Positions 1-11,649 of a stretch of DNA of 64,000 nucleotides are shown one piece after another. A program made the translations under genes and the position numbers. This DNA is from Mytilus trossulus (lineage: Eukaryota; Mollusca; Bivalvia; Mytilida; Mytilidae): positions 12,663,911 to 12,727,910 of the forward strand of contig NC_086376.1 of NCBI RefSeq assembly GCF_036588685.1, given 5' to 3'. Below the pieces are notes generated by a model. It was not told the DNA's origin and made no database searches. It saw only the letters and a program-made list of their open reading frames with translations. The first letter of the stretch is position 1, and the number at the start of each line of letters is the position of its first letter.

Positions 1-2030
1 TCAGCTTTCAACACTTGACACAAGAATAATGACCAACATGACAAACTAACCTGAAAATTTAACCAAATCATGGTTTTTGTTAATTTTAAAGCCTAGTTAA
101 GCCCAAAATCTGAACGGATACGCAAGATTACAATCCAAGAACAACACATGCAATGAAAAGTGGCACTCGAATTTATACATTTTGATTCATAGATTGCAAA
201 ATGATATATGATGTAGTGGAGCATTGAACATTAATACAATCTAAATGCTGTACCAAATCTTGCTAAGGTCATCTATGTTTTGAGGGAAACCCTTACTGTT
301 TTGAAGGTTTTTATTTTAGACAACTAGACAACACTAACTGAGCCAATGGTGTACTATAAATTGCAAGATATGGATTACATCTTGATTTATATTTCTTATT
401 TTCTATCCAAGTTTACAACTCTGTATGTATATGTATGGCATAAACATGTATAATCGTTCAAGGCCCAAAACATTAAGTGGCTGCCATAGTACGGTATTTA
501 TGTAGGCATTATTCGTACTGAATACTTGTACCTTTTGACACGTGGAATGTTTACTGTTGGATTTTTAAGGGATGACTATAATAATATTTTCTGTCTATGC
601 AGAAATATCATAAAAAATGTTTTTTTTTATATAAGTTATGTCTATGAGGTGATAGACAAAAACTTTTAACCAATCAAAAGACGCGTTATGTTCATAATTA
701 AATTATTGAAATTTAATCGACGTTTCTTATATCAAATATGTAACGAACTTACCATCATTTGCATTTTCCTCCATGTACTCTGTTAAACCTTTTTGGCGAT
801 ATACCTTTACTGTTTTACTATGGCCCTCAACAGGAAATACTATAAAGCCTGAACAGATTATAAATTTTAACTTTCAAGTTAAGATTTTAGCCTCAAGTAT
901 TATGTCATCCATGAAATCCGGACAAACATGTAAATGTATTTCAGGAATATATCATCATGTCTTGTGTAATGTTCTTTGTACAAACTAATGAATAAATAAA
1001 ATTAAATTCACGGAGCATCAAGCTTTGTTAACTCAATCCATATATATCAGTTGTTATTGACTTTGAACCAGCACACAGTAACCTTGAGTACTGTTAGATC
1101 GATACATTGTGTCTTTTATCTTATTTTCTCTTCGCGACAATTTGACGAGGCAAGCCATTTCAACACTGTTACACCAACACCGTTTCAGAATAGCGGATGG
1201 TTGAGCGCTCACAAAGTTGTTAAATTAACCCAATGTATGTATGTCTTAAGTCAGGATGCTATAATTTAGTGCTTGCAGTTTATGGCTATCTGTAACATTT
1301 GTTTTTTGTATCATTTTGTCATAAAGCAGGTCGTTGGTTTTTCCGGTTCAATTATTTCACATTTTTTTTTATGTCGGGGACTTTTATCGCTTATTATACG
1401 GTATGGATTTTTTTTATTTTTGACAGCATTAATTATGTAACGAACTTACTATCATCAGGGATTAATATGCTCATTGTTGAATACCGTACGGTGACCAAAA
1501 GTTTCATAGATGTTAGTCTCTCATTCATAATTTTTATTATTATTTAGTTGGGCTTTTAAGCTGTCAGCAACTGCGCGTACACTCAGATCGTACTTTCTTG
1601 TTTATTTGACCTGTTGGTACTATTTGTAATGCTTTTTTATTTGATGTTAAATTAGTCAGGGTTATATCTGTTCTATATACAAGCTTTGATAAGTGTTTGG
1701 TATTACTATACATTTTTATTTCTTCGTACTATGAACATCAAAATTATTTATTTTGTAAAAATATGTCCTTCTTACATATGACATGTACATGTATACCTTA
1801 CAACAAAGTTATTTTCATTTACCTGTGTATAATATTATTGCAAATATCAGATATTTGTGCAAGCTTCTGTTGTTTTTTTTCTTAAATTGTTTAACATTTC
1901 TCAGCGGTATAAAACTGTTACTTTAAGTTTTCATCTATAATCTTATTCATTTTGTATTTACATTGTATCATAGATCGTTCAGTATATGTTCACTTGTGTT
2001 AGTATGTCTTTTGATTGAGTTAAGACATTT
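1..2030. other. Noncoding AT-rich DNA
   Basis: I see no coding region. The open frames here are short, low-complexity and rich in Phe/Ile/Tyr, as expected by chance in AT-rich DNA. The part from about 1295 to 1550 (phrases such as 'gtaacgaacttactatc' and 'ataccgtacggtgacc') resembles dispersed mussel repeats; the second phrase resembles 'gtcaccgtacggcc' read on the other strand at about 48762. The part near 595-715 resembles 45270-45500 ('tctatg' then 'caatcaaaagacgcgtta'). Confidence 0.5.
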
Positions 2031-2134
2031 CAATTAATATTTCATAGTGTTTCTTTCTATGTTTGGATGGTACACTTATGTTTCAGATGAGATTGGAAGA
2101 TTTGGTACCATTAAAACGTTTAAACCCAGTGCAG

Positions 2135-2700
2135 TTGTTTGCACCTCTCCTTAGTCAGAAATCTGATGTTCATAATAGTTTGTCGTTTCACGTTTTTTAT
2201 ATAGATTATACCGTTGGTTTTGCCCGTTTGAATGGTTTTACACTAGTAATTTTAGGGGCCCATTATAGCTTGTTGTTTGGTATGAGCACCTGTCCTCAGT
2301 CAGGAATATGATGTTCAGTGGTTGTCGTTTGTTATATAATGTGGATCATAGGTGTTTCTTGTTTTTTTTTATATAGATCATACCGTTGATTTTGCCCATT
2401 GGAATGGTTTAACTCTAGTATTTTTTTGGGGCCATTATAGCTTGTTGTTTGGTATGAGCACCTGTCCTAAGTCAGGAATCCGATGTTCAGTAGTTGTTGT
2501 TTTCCCCGTTTGAATTAATATGGTTTTATACTAGTAATTGTGGGGCCCTTTATAGCTTGCTATTCAATATGAGCAAACTTGAAGGCTCCGTGTTGAAGAC
2601 CGTACTTTGATCTATAACGGTTTACATTTATAAATTTTGACTTGGATGGAGAGTTGTCTCATTGGCACTCATAACACACCTTTTTATATCTATCAGAAAA
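2135..2700 (+). repeat. Interspersed repeat with internally duplicated units
   Basis: Two units of about 128 bp at 2201-2328 and 2372-2500 share 'ttatagcttgttgtttggta' and 'gagcacctgtcct', and a third, shorter and more diverged unit follows at 2502-2574. The block ends with 'ttggatggagagttgtctca' near 2642. The same family occurs inverted at 21500-21730 and 35070-35400 (for example 'acaactactgaaattcaggt' near 21700). The internal duplication suggests unequal exchange within the repeat. No coding capacity is apparent. Confidence 0.75.
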
Positions 2701-3103
2701 ATTGTCAAATTAAAAAAATGTTGAAGGTGCTGCTGAGAATGCAGTTAATTTTTTGTCATTTTAGAAAGAATGTGGTACATCCAAAACCTTCAAGTTCATT
2801 TTTTTTTTTTATAAAATACAACTATTAAATGCAGTTTTATTCGATTCTTAGTATTAAATTTGGCAGAAAATGTTCATATAAACTAGGAATTCTTGAAAAA
2901 ATGAATTCAATGTTATTTAGAGTGTAAATAATGTCAACAATACTTTTATTTTATGATTTAGGAGACTTGATATCCACGTTTACAAATGTTTTAGAGTAAA
3001 ATATTTTTCACACAGATTGAAGTGCAATCTGTATCATGTAAACATTCAATTACCTATATATTTTCTTTGGGTTTAAACGGGCTTTCCATGTTAATCTCAA
3101 AGT

Positions 3104-3685
3104 TTATCTACTTGATAGTTTACCTTTTCTATCCTCTACAAGAGACGTTGAATCAAGTATTTCACCTGCTCTTTCTTCCATTTTCAAAGTCTGATACTCC
3201 TGTATTTGTTTTTGGAATGACGGTGACAAATCTGTGTTTTTAAGGTATTGATCCACTCGTTTACTTACTTCGGTGAACTCAATAAAGAAACCGAGCATCT
3301 CTTCTTCTGATATCATTGAAACACCATGCATGTATTTATTCCTGGCATATTTAATTCGTTGAATGTCATCACCAATCGCAATTTCTGTTGGCTGTGGTTT
3401 TGCATGCCAGTCACGTGAAGGTGCTAAAAATAGTCCAAAGCATTTACCAATTTTCCAACTGAGAGATATGTCAAGTTGTCTGAATCCAATTGTCGGGTCT
3501 ACCAAAGTTTTCACGATTTTCCATTCTTCTTGGTTCAACTTAAATTTTTTCTTTACAATTTTCTCATATACTATTCGTGGTCCAACACCTGAATTCTCCA
3601 ATAACTTGTGCAGCATTTTAGATAGTACATCTCTTAAGACCAGAATTATTCTGGCATTCCTACATTGTTCAAGTGAAAATGCCAT
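3104..3685 (-). CDS. DZIP3-type HEPN-domain protein, single exon
   Basis: A complete 193-residue frame, ATG to stop with no intron, longer and compositionally more protein-like than the other frames nearby. Residues about 20-150 fit the alpha-helical HEPN domain of the DZIP3/E3-ligase-associated type: an LSKMLHKLLE helix, then a WKIV helix, PTIGFRQLDISL, and the diagnostic GDDIQRIKYARNKYMHG segment, which contains an RX4H motif (Arg115, His120). In HEPN families this motif is the RNase or RNA-binding site; activity here is inference. The C-terminal third is charged and probably coiled-coil (QKQIQEYQTLKMEER). No RING, DEATH or NACHT partner domain is visible in the same exon, so this may be a stand-alone HEPN protein or the detached exon of a larger gene. 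It lies just outside the duplicated block and has no copy at 33-34 kb. Confidence 0.7.
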   Translation of the reverse strand: MAFSLEQCRNARIILVLRDVLSKMLHKLLENSGVGPRIVYEKIVKKKFKLNQEEWKIVKTLVDPTIGFRQLDISLSWKIGKCFGLFLAPSRDWHAKPQPTEIAIGDDIQRIKYARNKYMHGVSMISEEEMLGFFIEFTEVSKRVDQYLKNTDLSPSFQKQIQEYQTLKMEERAGEILDSTSLVEDRKGKLSSR

Positions 3686-3820
3686 CTTACTGTTATTGTA
3701 TGTTTAACTTTTTCTTCTTTTTACAATTACTTTTCATTTTGCATCTGTTTTCTGATTGGTATTACCTGTAAGTACATGTAGAAAACAATTCAAATGTTCA
3801 TTGAGGTAGATTTGAGTAAA

Positions 3821-3985
3821 AGAGGGACGAAATATACTAAAGGGACAGTCAAACTCATTAATCTAAAACAAACTGACAACGCCATGTCTAAAAATGAAAA
3901 AAGACAAACAGACAAACAATAGTACACATGGCACAACAGAAAACCAAAGAATAAACAACACGAACCCCATTCGTGGATGATTGAA
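3821..3985 (+). repeat. Short interspersed repeat, copy A
   Basis: About 165 bp, sharing 'agagggacgaa', 'gggacagtcaaactc', 'aaacaaactgacaacgccat' and 'aacaacacgaaccccat' with 7625-7785. The family is widespread in mussel sequence as I know it. The second copy sits at a site that is empty in the 34-37 kb paralogue, which shows that it inserts as a unit. Confidence 0.8.
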
Positions 3986-5199
3986 CTGATTTTTCCGAGT
4001 AAGGTATAGCAACTTTTTGTTTTCGGCTCAGAAGTGGCTGTTGGTATAAAGGTGACTGAAATGAATATCAAATATATATAAAAATTTCAGTGAACATGAG
4101 GTAAGATTGTTTTGATTATATTTAAACCTTATCATCAACCATACCACTATATCACAGGGATTTTCACTGGTTAATTATGAAAAGTCACGACCTAAATCCC
4201 CATTGATAAGTTCAAAATCAAAAAATAGTTTACCAACATTTACATAAATCCTGACGAAAGTCGACAACACTAGATGTCTTGAAACGGAAGTTTAGATTTT
4301 CAATTATATTAGAATAATCAATCGGTGTTGATAACTGAAGAAAAGGTTGTTTGTTTTCATTGTTAGAATTTTTATATCCCGAGATATTTAACAATCTTTA
4401 TAAGTTATGTATAATCAGAATTAATGATAATAGACATAACTATGGAATTAACACAAAACAGAAACAGAAACAAAACAGTATGAAATGAAAATAAGGACAA
4501 ATAATAATAATGAAATTATTGACTAATTTTTATTTAGATCAACAGTAATTAAACAATCATGTTAAAATTTGTATTACCTGTTTATTTTTTATTTCATTAT
4601 TGAGTTCATAAGGTCATTTAGTAAATTTTTGGACAGAGTGATAAATATTAACCCTATCATTGCTGTCAACACTGTGATGCATAACTAGGGGAGATAAAAA
4701 CATAACAGTACGGCATTAACGTTCTTTCAAAATTGCAACCGTACCAGCCAGAATTGAAAACACATGAACGGTTATTTTCAAATTGGCTGTAAATTTAGAG
4801 AAAAACGGTAATTATTTGAAATAATATGTTCCAACAGTTTATACTTACCGTTTTCAACGTTCACATTGGTTTAAAGTGATCTTTATGGAATACTGTATGT
4901 ATTTACTAAAATATAGGCTAAAATGACCAAACTTGAAACTATATATAATCATTTGAAATATACGACTATTAAATGAATAAAAACATTTATAAATTATATT
5001 GCTTATGCTTTGCAAAAAAGATTAACACAAACTGTTTTAAGTTTATAGTTTCAAGTCATATGAAATTTATTGCGCTAGATGCATATAGTTTAGGTAGCAA
5101 AGAACAGCACGATGATTTCAGAGTCACTTCATCTATTTCATTTTTAAGCTAACGTCTGAAATCTATATAATAATTTAATGTCTCAGATTTGTGATTACT

Positions 5200-7310
5200 C
5201 CAATGTTTTATATTAATCAAAACAAATGTTAGATGCTGATGGATTTTTGAAATTTGGATCTGACAAAAAGCCACAGCATTCAAGATCAGATTCACCAAAC
5301 TTTAAAAACTGAATACAGAGCCACAAAGATACTGGTGACATGGATGAATTGTTGGGTATTTGCTCAGGACGATTTGGAGATGACACCATCCTGCAAGAAT
5401 TTGTTTGGAATGAACTCACAAGCAGTCCCTGATAGCACACAGGGAAACATGGATGCCCTATTGGGATTATGTTCAGGGAAATTTGTTTCAAATACACAAG
5501 CCACACAGAAGCGATCTAGGATCAAACGTAAAGCTGATTTTGATGAGGACAGTAGTTCATCACTACATATGGTTAGTGATACTGAGGAGGAGTTTAATGA
5601 AAGAGAAAAGAAAACCTTCAGCGAAGATGAACCTGATAATGAAGACAATGATACTAATTCAGTTAATTCAGAAAAAGAAAATATCCGTCCATTTTAAGGA
5701 TTGGTTTCTGGAAAGACAGGAAAAATCAGGAAAGAGTTTGTTGATGAGGAGGCAGAGTTGTCAATTTACTTTTTTAAATTGTTATTTGGATGGAGAGTTG
5801 TCTCATTGGCACTCACACCACATCTTCCTATATATATGACAGTAATGGGAACATAGATCTAGCTGAGTAAGATGATATTATGGAAGCAGAATTAGGAGAT
5901 GCTGATGTCACAGCTACAGAAGATGAACTTAGAGACCAAGTTGGGAGAGCTCATTTGAAACATCATTTGATAGATGATGATAAACGTGAATTAATGAGAT
6001 TCCAGGAAATGTACCTCCCTGATGGAGATTAACACTCGGATGCTGGTAGACTCAGGAGGTTTAAGTGGACCGGAATTGATGATGACACACAGCAGGATAT
6101 GTTTTATGACCAGTCTGATGAGGAGAAAGAAGACGAAAAAGGAGAGGAGGCCAAATGGAGGAAAGACAGATTTGAGAAAGAAAAATGGCTTCAGGAACAG
6201 CAGATGGAGAATGAAAAAGGTGAAGTTGAAGATAGTCAGTTCTAGAAATTAGGAAAAGTATTCCTCAAGAGAAGAGATTCTGATTCTACTTTATTAAAGA
6301 AACCAGAACCTGTTCCTGCTAAAACAGGGAAACAGTCAACAGCATTACCTGTCACAAAATTAACATCTACTCAAAGAAGAGGATCATTTTTATGCAGAGA
6401 TAAGGACACTCTAGCAAAGATAGCTAACATGGCAAAACCAACAGTGAATCCTTCAGGTGCTAGGAGTTCTTGGAAATTTCCTTTCAAGTTATTTCCCCTG
6501 ATAAAGATTCTCAGGCAATGCCTGCACCTGCAAAACCCAAAGTTAAGAGCTCGACAAGCCTGCAACCAGCTGCAAAGAAACCAAAATTAGAACGAAGTGC
6601 TTCATTTTCACAGAGTAGCATATTTAACCATTTGTTATGATCTTTCATAAATACAAAGCAGTTTGACTGTTAGGGCATTCATGACTTTTAAAACAATATT
6701 TGTTTCATAAGTGACAAGTTCATTTCAGTTTTAGTAATGTTTAAGTAGAAATACTCTACTTAGAAGTATGCAACTACTCCATAAGTAGTTAAGATGTACA
6801 GACCTCATTTTATCCTAAAATCTAAACGTGTAAAATGTTGTCAGGGATTTCTTAAAGATCACCACTCAAAATTATTTAAGAATTGAACTTCAGAAGAAAC
6901 CTCTATGAATATAGAAACTATTTTTCTGATAAAAAATAGCTAAACCTCCAAAAATTTTAATTTCATTTTGATGTTATTATCTTGCTCTCATTATTATGAG
7001 GTTAATTTACTTTTGAGATATTGAATGTGCTAAAAGATTTTTATTTGTACACAGGACAGAATCTCAGAAGAATATTTATGAGTACAACATTTTTTTTTTA
7101 GTTTCATGTATTTGTTTTTATGAGTGGAAAAAGACTCCAAGTTATGATGTATTATAGTTTTACTTGTTTGAGATGAATAATGTACCAAAATAACATGTAA
7201 CATTCTTTTTGTAAAAATATGCCATGTATAATTTATGTAAATATATATTTATATCAGAAGTATGGAAATTAAAAAAAATACAGTGAATTAAAGTGCGAAA
7301 CTTAAAAAAA
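5200..7310 (+). pseudogene. CLSPN: Claspin processed pseudogene (retrocopy)
   Basis: Degenerate, intronless coding sequence of claspin, the adaptor that lets ATR activate CHK1 at stalled forks. Visible landmarks in order: MDELLGICSGRF (5340) and MDALLGLCSGKF (5449), two relatives of the CHK1-docking motif ExxxLC(S/T)GxF; an acidic stretch with EEEFNEREKK (5589); the conserved DDDKRELMRFQEMYL region (about 5975-6014); then EAKWRKDRFEKEKWLQEQQ (6150-6206) and EVEDSQF (6223-6243). The frame changes between the two docking motifs and several times later. In-frame stops include TAA at 6030-6032 and TAG at 6244-6246. A repeat interrupts it at about 5765-5840. Sequence continues as probable 3' UTR to an A-rich run at 7302-7315. 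The whole segment is missing from the paralogous block at 35.9-36.0 kb. No claspin N-terminus is visible, so the copy is 5'-truncated. Confidence 0.85.
5765..5840 (+). repeat. Repeat fragment inserted in claspin pseudogene
   Basis: Contains 'ttggatggagagttgtctca' followed by 'ttggcactcac' and ends in a TA run, the same terminus as at 2642-2700. It separates claspin codons for an EEAELS segment from DSNGNID, so it arrived after or during loss of function. Confidence 0.75.
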
Positions 7311-7618
7311 AAGAAAATGTATACTAGAAAAGAGAATAGAAACTGGTATAAAGGACCCATTAACAACATACAGATATATCATAGCTTAGAAGTTGGTATA
7401 TCAGATTATTGACACGAGAAAATGTTGTCAACTGAGGCGAAGTCTAATCGCTGACGATAGCTATAGGTAATTTTTCTTCAGCATAATCAGTTTAATCATC
7501 ATATTGAAAACCCCAATAAGGATTGCAATAATGTTTATATATGATGACCAAAACCAACAAACAAAACATTGAAAAATGTAAAAGCAAACGTACAATACTC
7601 AAATACTTGGTCTATTCG

Positions 7619-7785
7619 AAGAGGAAAGAGGGACGAAAGATACCAAAGGGACAGTCAAACTCGTAAATCTAAAACAAACTGACAACGCCATGGCTAAAAA
7701 TGAAAAAGACAAACAGAAAGACAATAGTACACATGACACAACATAGAAAACTAAAGAATAAACAACACGAACCCCATGAACATGA
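7619..7785 (+). repeat. Short interspersed repeat, copy B, with empty site in paralogue
   Basis: Same family as 3821-3985. Copy 1 reads 'tattcgaa', then the repeat, then 'ctggtagctgaa'; copy 2 at about 36302 reads 'tattcgaactggaagctgaa' with nothing between. The insertion therefore postdates the segmental duplication. Confidence 0.85.
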
Positions 7786-8725
7786 ACTGGTAGCTGAAAA
7801 TAGGACAGGTCTCTGACCATGTGATTAAATAGATTAAAGACAAGTACTAGTGCAGTTACCTATTAATATTCGTGTCAATATATGACAAGCCAGATTTTTT
7901 GAAAGAAATACATGTCATAAAATTCGAATTATGATAATCGTGTATAGTACGTTATATTATAACACTATTCTGATATTAAAACTGTTACAGTTTCTATATG
8001 ATTCGTTATTTGGAATTTAATCTCATTTGTGATAAATATAGAAGATAATTGATTATTAATGATAGGATAGATTGTTTTCAATCGGTAAAATACAGTATGA
8101 ATTCATATATATCAGTCCCTAGCGTATCTAATACTACTGAATGATACTGTAGCAATGTGTGTATGGTCTAAACTGACTTTTTTGTCGTTAATGGCTGTCC
8201 ATTTGATATAAGCACTACATCTCCTTTTTCTTAAATATTTTCTCTCATAATCAATGCCCTCCATTATGACATAGTAGTAAATCGCAATGAATTAAATTTA
8301 TTCAGAAGAAATGAGAAATTAAAAATATCTCAAATTTCCCCTAGAATTCAGAAAAGAGGAATTCGTGAAATAATCATCGATAAATTTCATTACCATTACT
8401 AATTTCATAGAATGTAGTTTAATACCTAACTTTACTTATTGCCGCCAACAAATATGATCCAAATATAAGCGAAAGGAACAATTCGTCGTCTGGATCCTGA
8501 AAAAAACTGTTTTCTTAAAGTAAACAGTAAGTGAGGAAATTAAAAAAAAGGTACTTACTAGACAGTATAGTATACTCTTTGTTCAATACGTAGTTAATTA
8601 TAAATACACGTCCACAGTAGATTGTAAACAAATTTTTAATTATATAACTTTTTATCAATACGAACGTAACATTAAAATGAACTTTGATTAAGCACTTTTA
8701 TGTTATATAATACATGTACTTGTAT

Positions 8726-10924
8726 CACGGCCGACACTCGGCTAACCGAGAGATTGGTCGGTTAATCTATATAGAGTATGTGGCTACATGGACGATTGGT
8801 CTGTTAATAGGGTTGGTTATACGTACGTCAAGAGTAAAACGCACAATTTAATGTTAAACTTTATTTAATATATAGATTTTTGGCATATTATAAGAAACAA
8901 ATCAAAAAAAGAAAAGTGTCTGACAAAATGATATCTATCATAGAACATTTTCCACCTGTAAAAACATTTTATAGTCTGCACAGTTTTAAGTAAAACTAAA
9001 AGGCATCGGGCAAGTATGTTTTATTTATTCTTATACGCATAGCATTTTTTTTTTAAATAAAAGGCGAAACAAACAATTTTAGATATCATTTAAAGGACAC
9101 AAAATATAACTTTAGTTCTAAAAAATAAATTGACATTAGTAAATATTTCATAATTGTAATATAACGTGAACAATACCACGTTTAGTGAAATTATGGGAAT
9201 AAAATCTGTAAATGGGTTGGACAATCGAAATTGTGTCAGTTAATAGTAATTTAGCAACAATAATAGTTTTGCTACCTTTATATTTCCAAGTTCTTGAGTA
9301 TAAAAAAAAATTAACACTGAATTTGGTGCAACAGTATCCTTCTAGTAAGATCATTTTTATTTTGACTTTCTTTGCATTTTATGGAAGGATGTGTCAGTGG
9401 GTTGGCCGCTGGAATATGCATGCATTTATTATTAATGTTTTCAATCAGCCCTTTTTGGATGTGTTCAAATAGCACGTTCTCAAATCCGACTAAAAGTGTC
9501 TTTCTAATACAGCACAGTGTACATATAACGTGCTGTCGTTCTCATATGTACATAATGTTTGTCACTGGACGTTAATGCTAGTTCGTCAGAATCATCCAAT
9601 TGATTCTTTTCTTCTATAATTACTTAATCATATGTTGTTTACAAATCATTCTAAAGAAGTAAATGGAAAGGAGCGAATGCAGCTACATAAGGTTATCTTA
9701 AGTTTTAAGTCATTTCATTCTATTTCTAGTTCCTTTCTATGTAAGTGCAAAGGAGAACTACACATGGAAACTTCTAGCATTTGTCACCAATATGAGTACA
9801 TGGCAATCTGTAACTGTTTCGACACTCAGGGGTTTCATGACTGTATTTAAAAAAAAACTGTTCTCTCTTTTTTTTTTTTAGCAATGCATCAGTCTCTACT
9901 GTTCTTATCTATTTTTCTATATTCTGCGTCTCCATCCAGATTCTCGTGTATACCACGAGGTTCTGAATCGGGTTGTTGTTTATTTCTGTGCTATTTGTTA
10001 TGTCACTTTTCTTTCAATTTTATTTATCTTACTCATCATTCTTTCTCTATTCTTTATATTTTAGTATCATATTATATTTTACTTACTGATTTTGGTTTCA
10101 TTACGACGTTTATCTCTAATTTATAAACTGGTTACCAAAGTAGATGACAAATTGGAGGCATTCATGACAAATAATCCACATGGTATATGCCAACATTCTT
10201 GGATGAAAGTAATATTACTACAATATTACACTTTTGAAACCATTTTTATCAATTTTAATTTTCCATTGTCTAAATTGTTCATTGGTCATGTGTTGTTTCC
10301 GTATATTTTATGTTTCATTGCCCATGTGCTGTTTCCGTATATTTTAGCCGCTCGTCTTGAGCCTACCCGTTTGATTCGATCACACCCAATATAGCAATAA
10401 AATTATACTTTATTGCCATTCATTACTCTTAAAAGACAAATTAACAGACCGGGTTGTATACATCCGACCCTTAACAGACCAGGTTTTAAAGAAAGATTTT
10501 CACAATGATGTCAATATGGTTACCAAACATAATGCCTGTCTTTTTTCGATGTTCAAATGATTGCATTCAAGTACATTCAACCAACGTGTCATTTTGTGTA
10601 CTTATGTGTGTGTAAAATGTGTATACATTTATTGATGAGTAACCCGCCTTTTCATTTTATAGATCGTACATTGAAGCTGGAAAAATAATAATTACACCGC
10701 TGCATTCAGTACATTGAATTGTTTTGTTAGACATAAATAATTTTTAGGATAACAATATATTTAAAAAGTAATACAATAAAACATGCTGGACTGTCAATGA
10801 TTTTCTCGATAACACCTAATTAACAGACTTTATCCAATCCGATTAACAGACCAACCGCCGATATAGCCGCATACTCAATATAGATTAACCGACACATCTC
10901 TCGGTTAGCCGAGTGTCGGCCGTG
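8726..10924. mobile_element. Nonautonomous DNA transposon with long terminal inverted repeats
   Basis: The left end starts 'cacggccgacactcggctaa' and the right end is its inverted copy, '...ttagccgagtgtcggccgtg'. The match extends about 60 bp with few mismatches and more weakly to about 95 bp ('ttggtctgttaat'). A TAT trinucleotide flanks both ends (8723-8725 and 10925-10927), a possible 3-bp target duplication. Copy 2 at 37281-37310 carries the uninterrupted site. Internal copies of 'ttaacagacc' occur at 10440-10480. The interior has no recognisable transposase; nested repeat-like sequence lies at about 9630-10130. I do not assign a superfamily. Confidence 0.88.
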
Positions 10925-10974
10925 TATATAATACTTTTACATATATTCAATTGTAAATAAAGGCAACAGTAGTA

Positions 10975-11250
10975 TACCGCTGTTCAAAACTCGTAAATCT
11001 GTGGACACAAATCAAAATTGGGGTAACAAACTAAAACTGAGGGAAACGCATCGAATATAAGAGGAGAATAACGACACAACATTAAAATGTAACACACACA
11101 GAAACGGACTAAGCATAGACAAAATCCGATGAGAATAACAAATATAACATCGAAACCAAAAACATGAATTTGGGATAGAAAAGTACCGTGACACGTCTAA
11201 TAGTAATGTGATTTACACTCAAATATAAGAGAAAACAAACGACAAGCATA
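10975..11250 (+). repeat. Interspersed repeat insertion in duplication copy 1
   Basis: Contains 'aactcgtaaatctgtggaca' and 'actgagggaaacgcatcgaa', motifs of a dispersed mussel repeat as I know them. Copy 2 passes from 'caattgtaagcaaaaaacatg' to 'aaaggcctataa' near 37320-37360 without it. No gene is visible. Confidence 0.7.
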
Positions 11251-11649
11251 ACACATGTTTTCCCGCTTAACTTGAAGGCCTATGATTTTGAAAGCAAACC
11301 ATTATAAATATTGAATGTTTAAAGATTCGTTATATTGTTTCTACTATACTGCTGGTTTTTGTTTTACAATTTTTGTTCCTTGTTTGGTCTATGTCAATAA
11401 ATTATTAACTTTCTTACTTAGTCAATTCTCTCGTTTAAGTTTAATCGTATTAAATTTAATATAATAGAAGTGCATATATGATATGAAAAAATATCTATGT
11501 ATTATGTATAAAAATTTATTATTATATTGAAATATATTTTAGATATGAAAAATAATTTTTAAGAAGCGTCATCGAAAATTTCTAAAAAAATTACCAATCA
11601 TGATAACTATTTATATCAAGGAAGCTAGACTTCTGCATCTTTCTATACT

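Noticed and set aside
9884..10126. Hydrophobic 80-residue frame as a membrane protein
   Set aside because: T-rich repeat sequence inside the 8726-10924 transposon gives Phe/Leu/Ser codons by composition alone.
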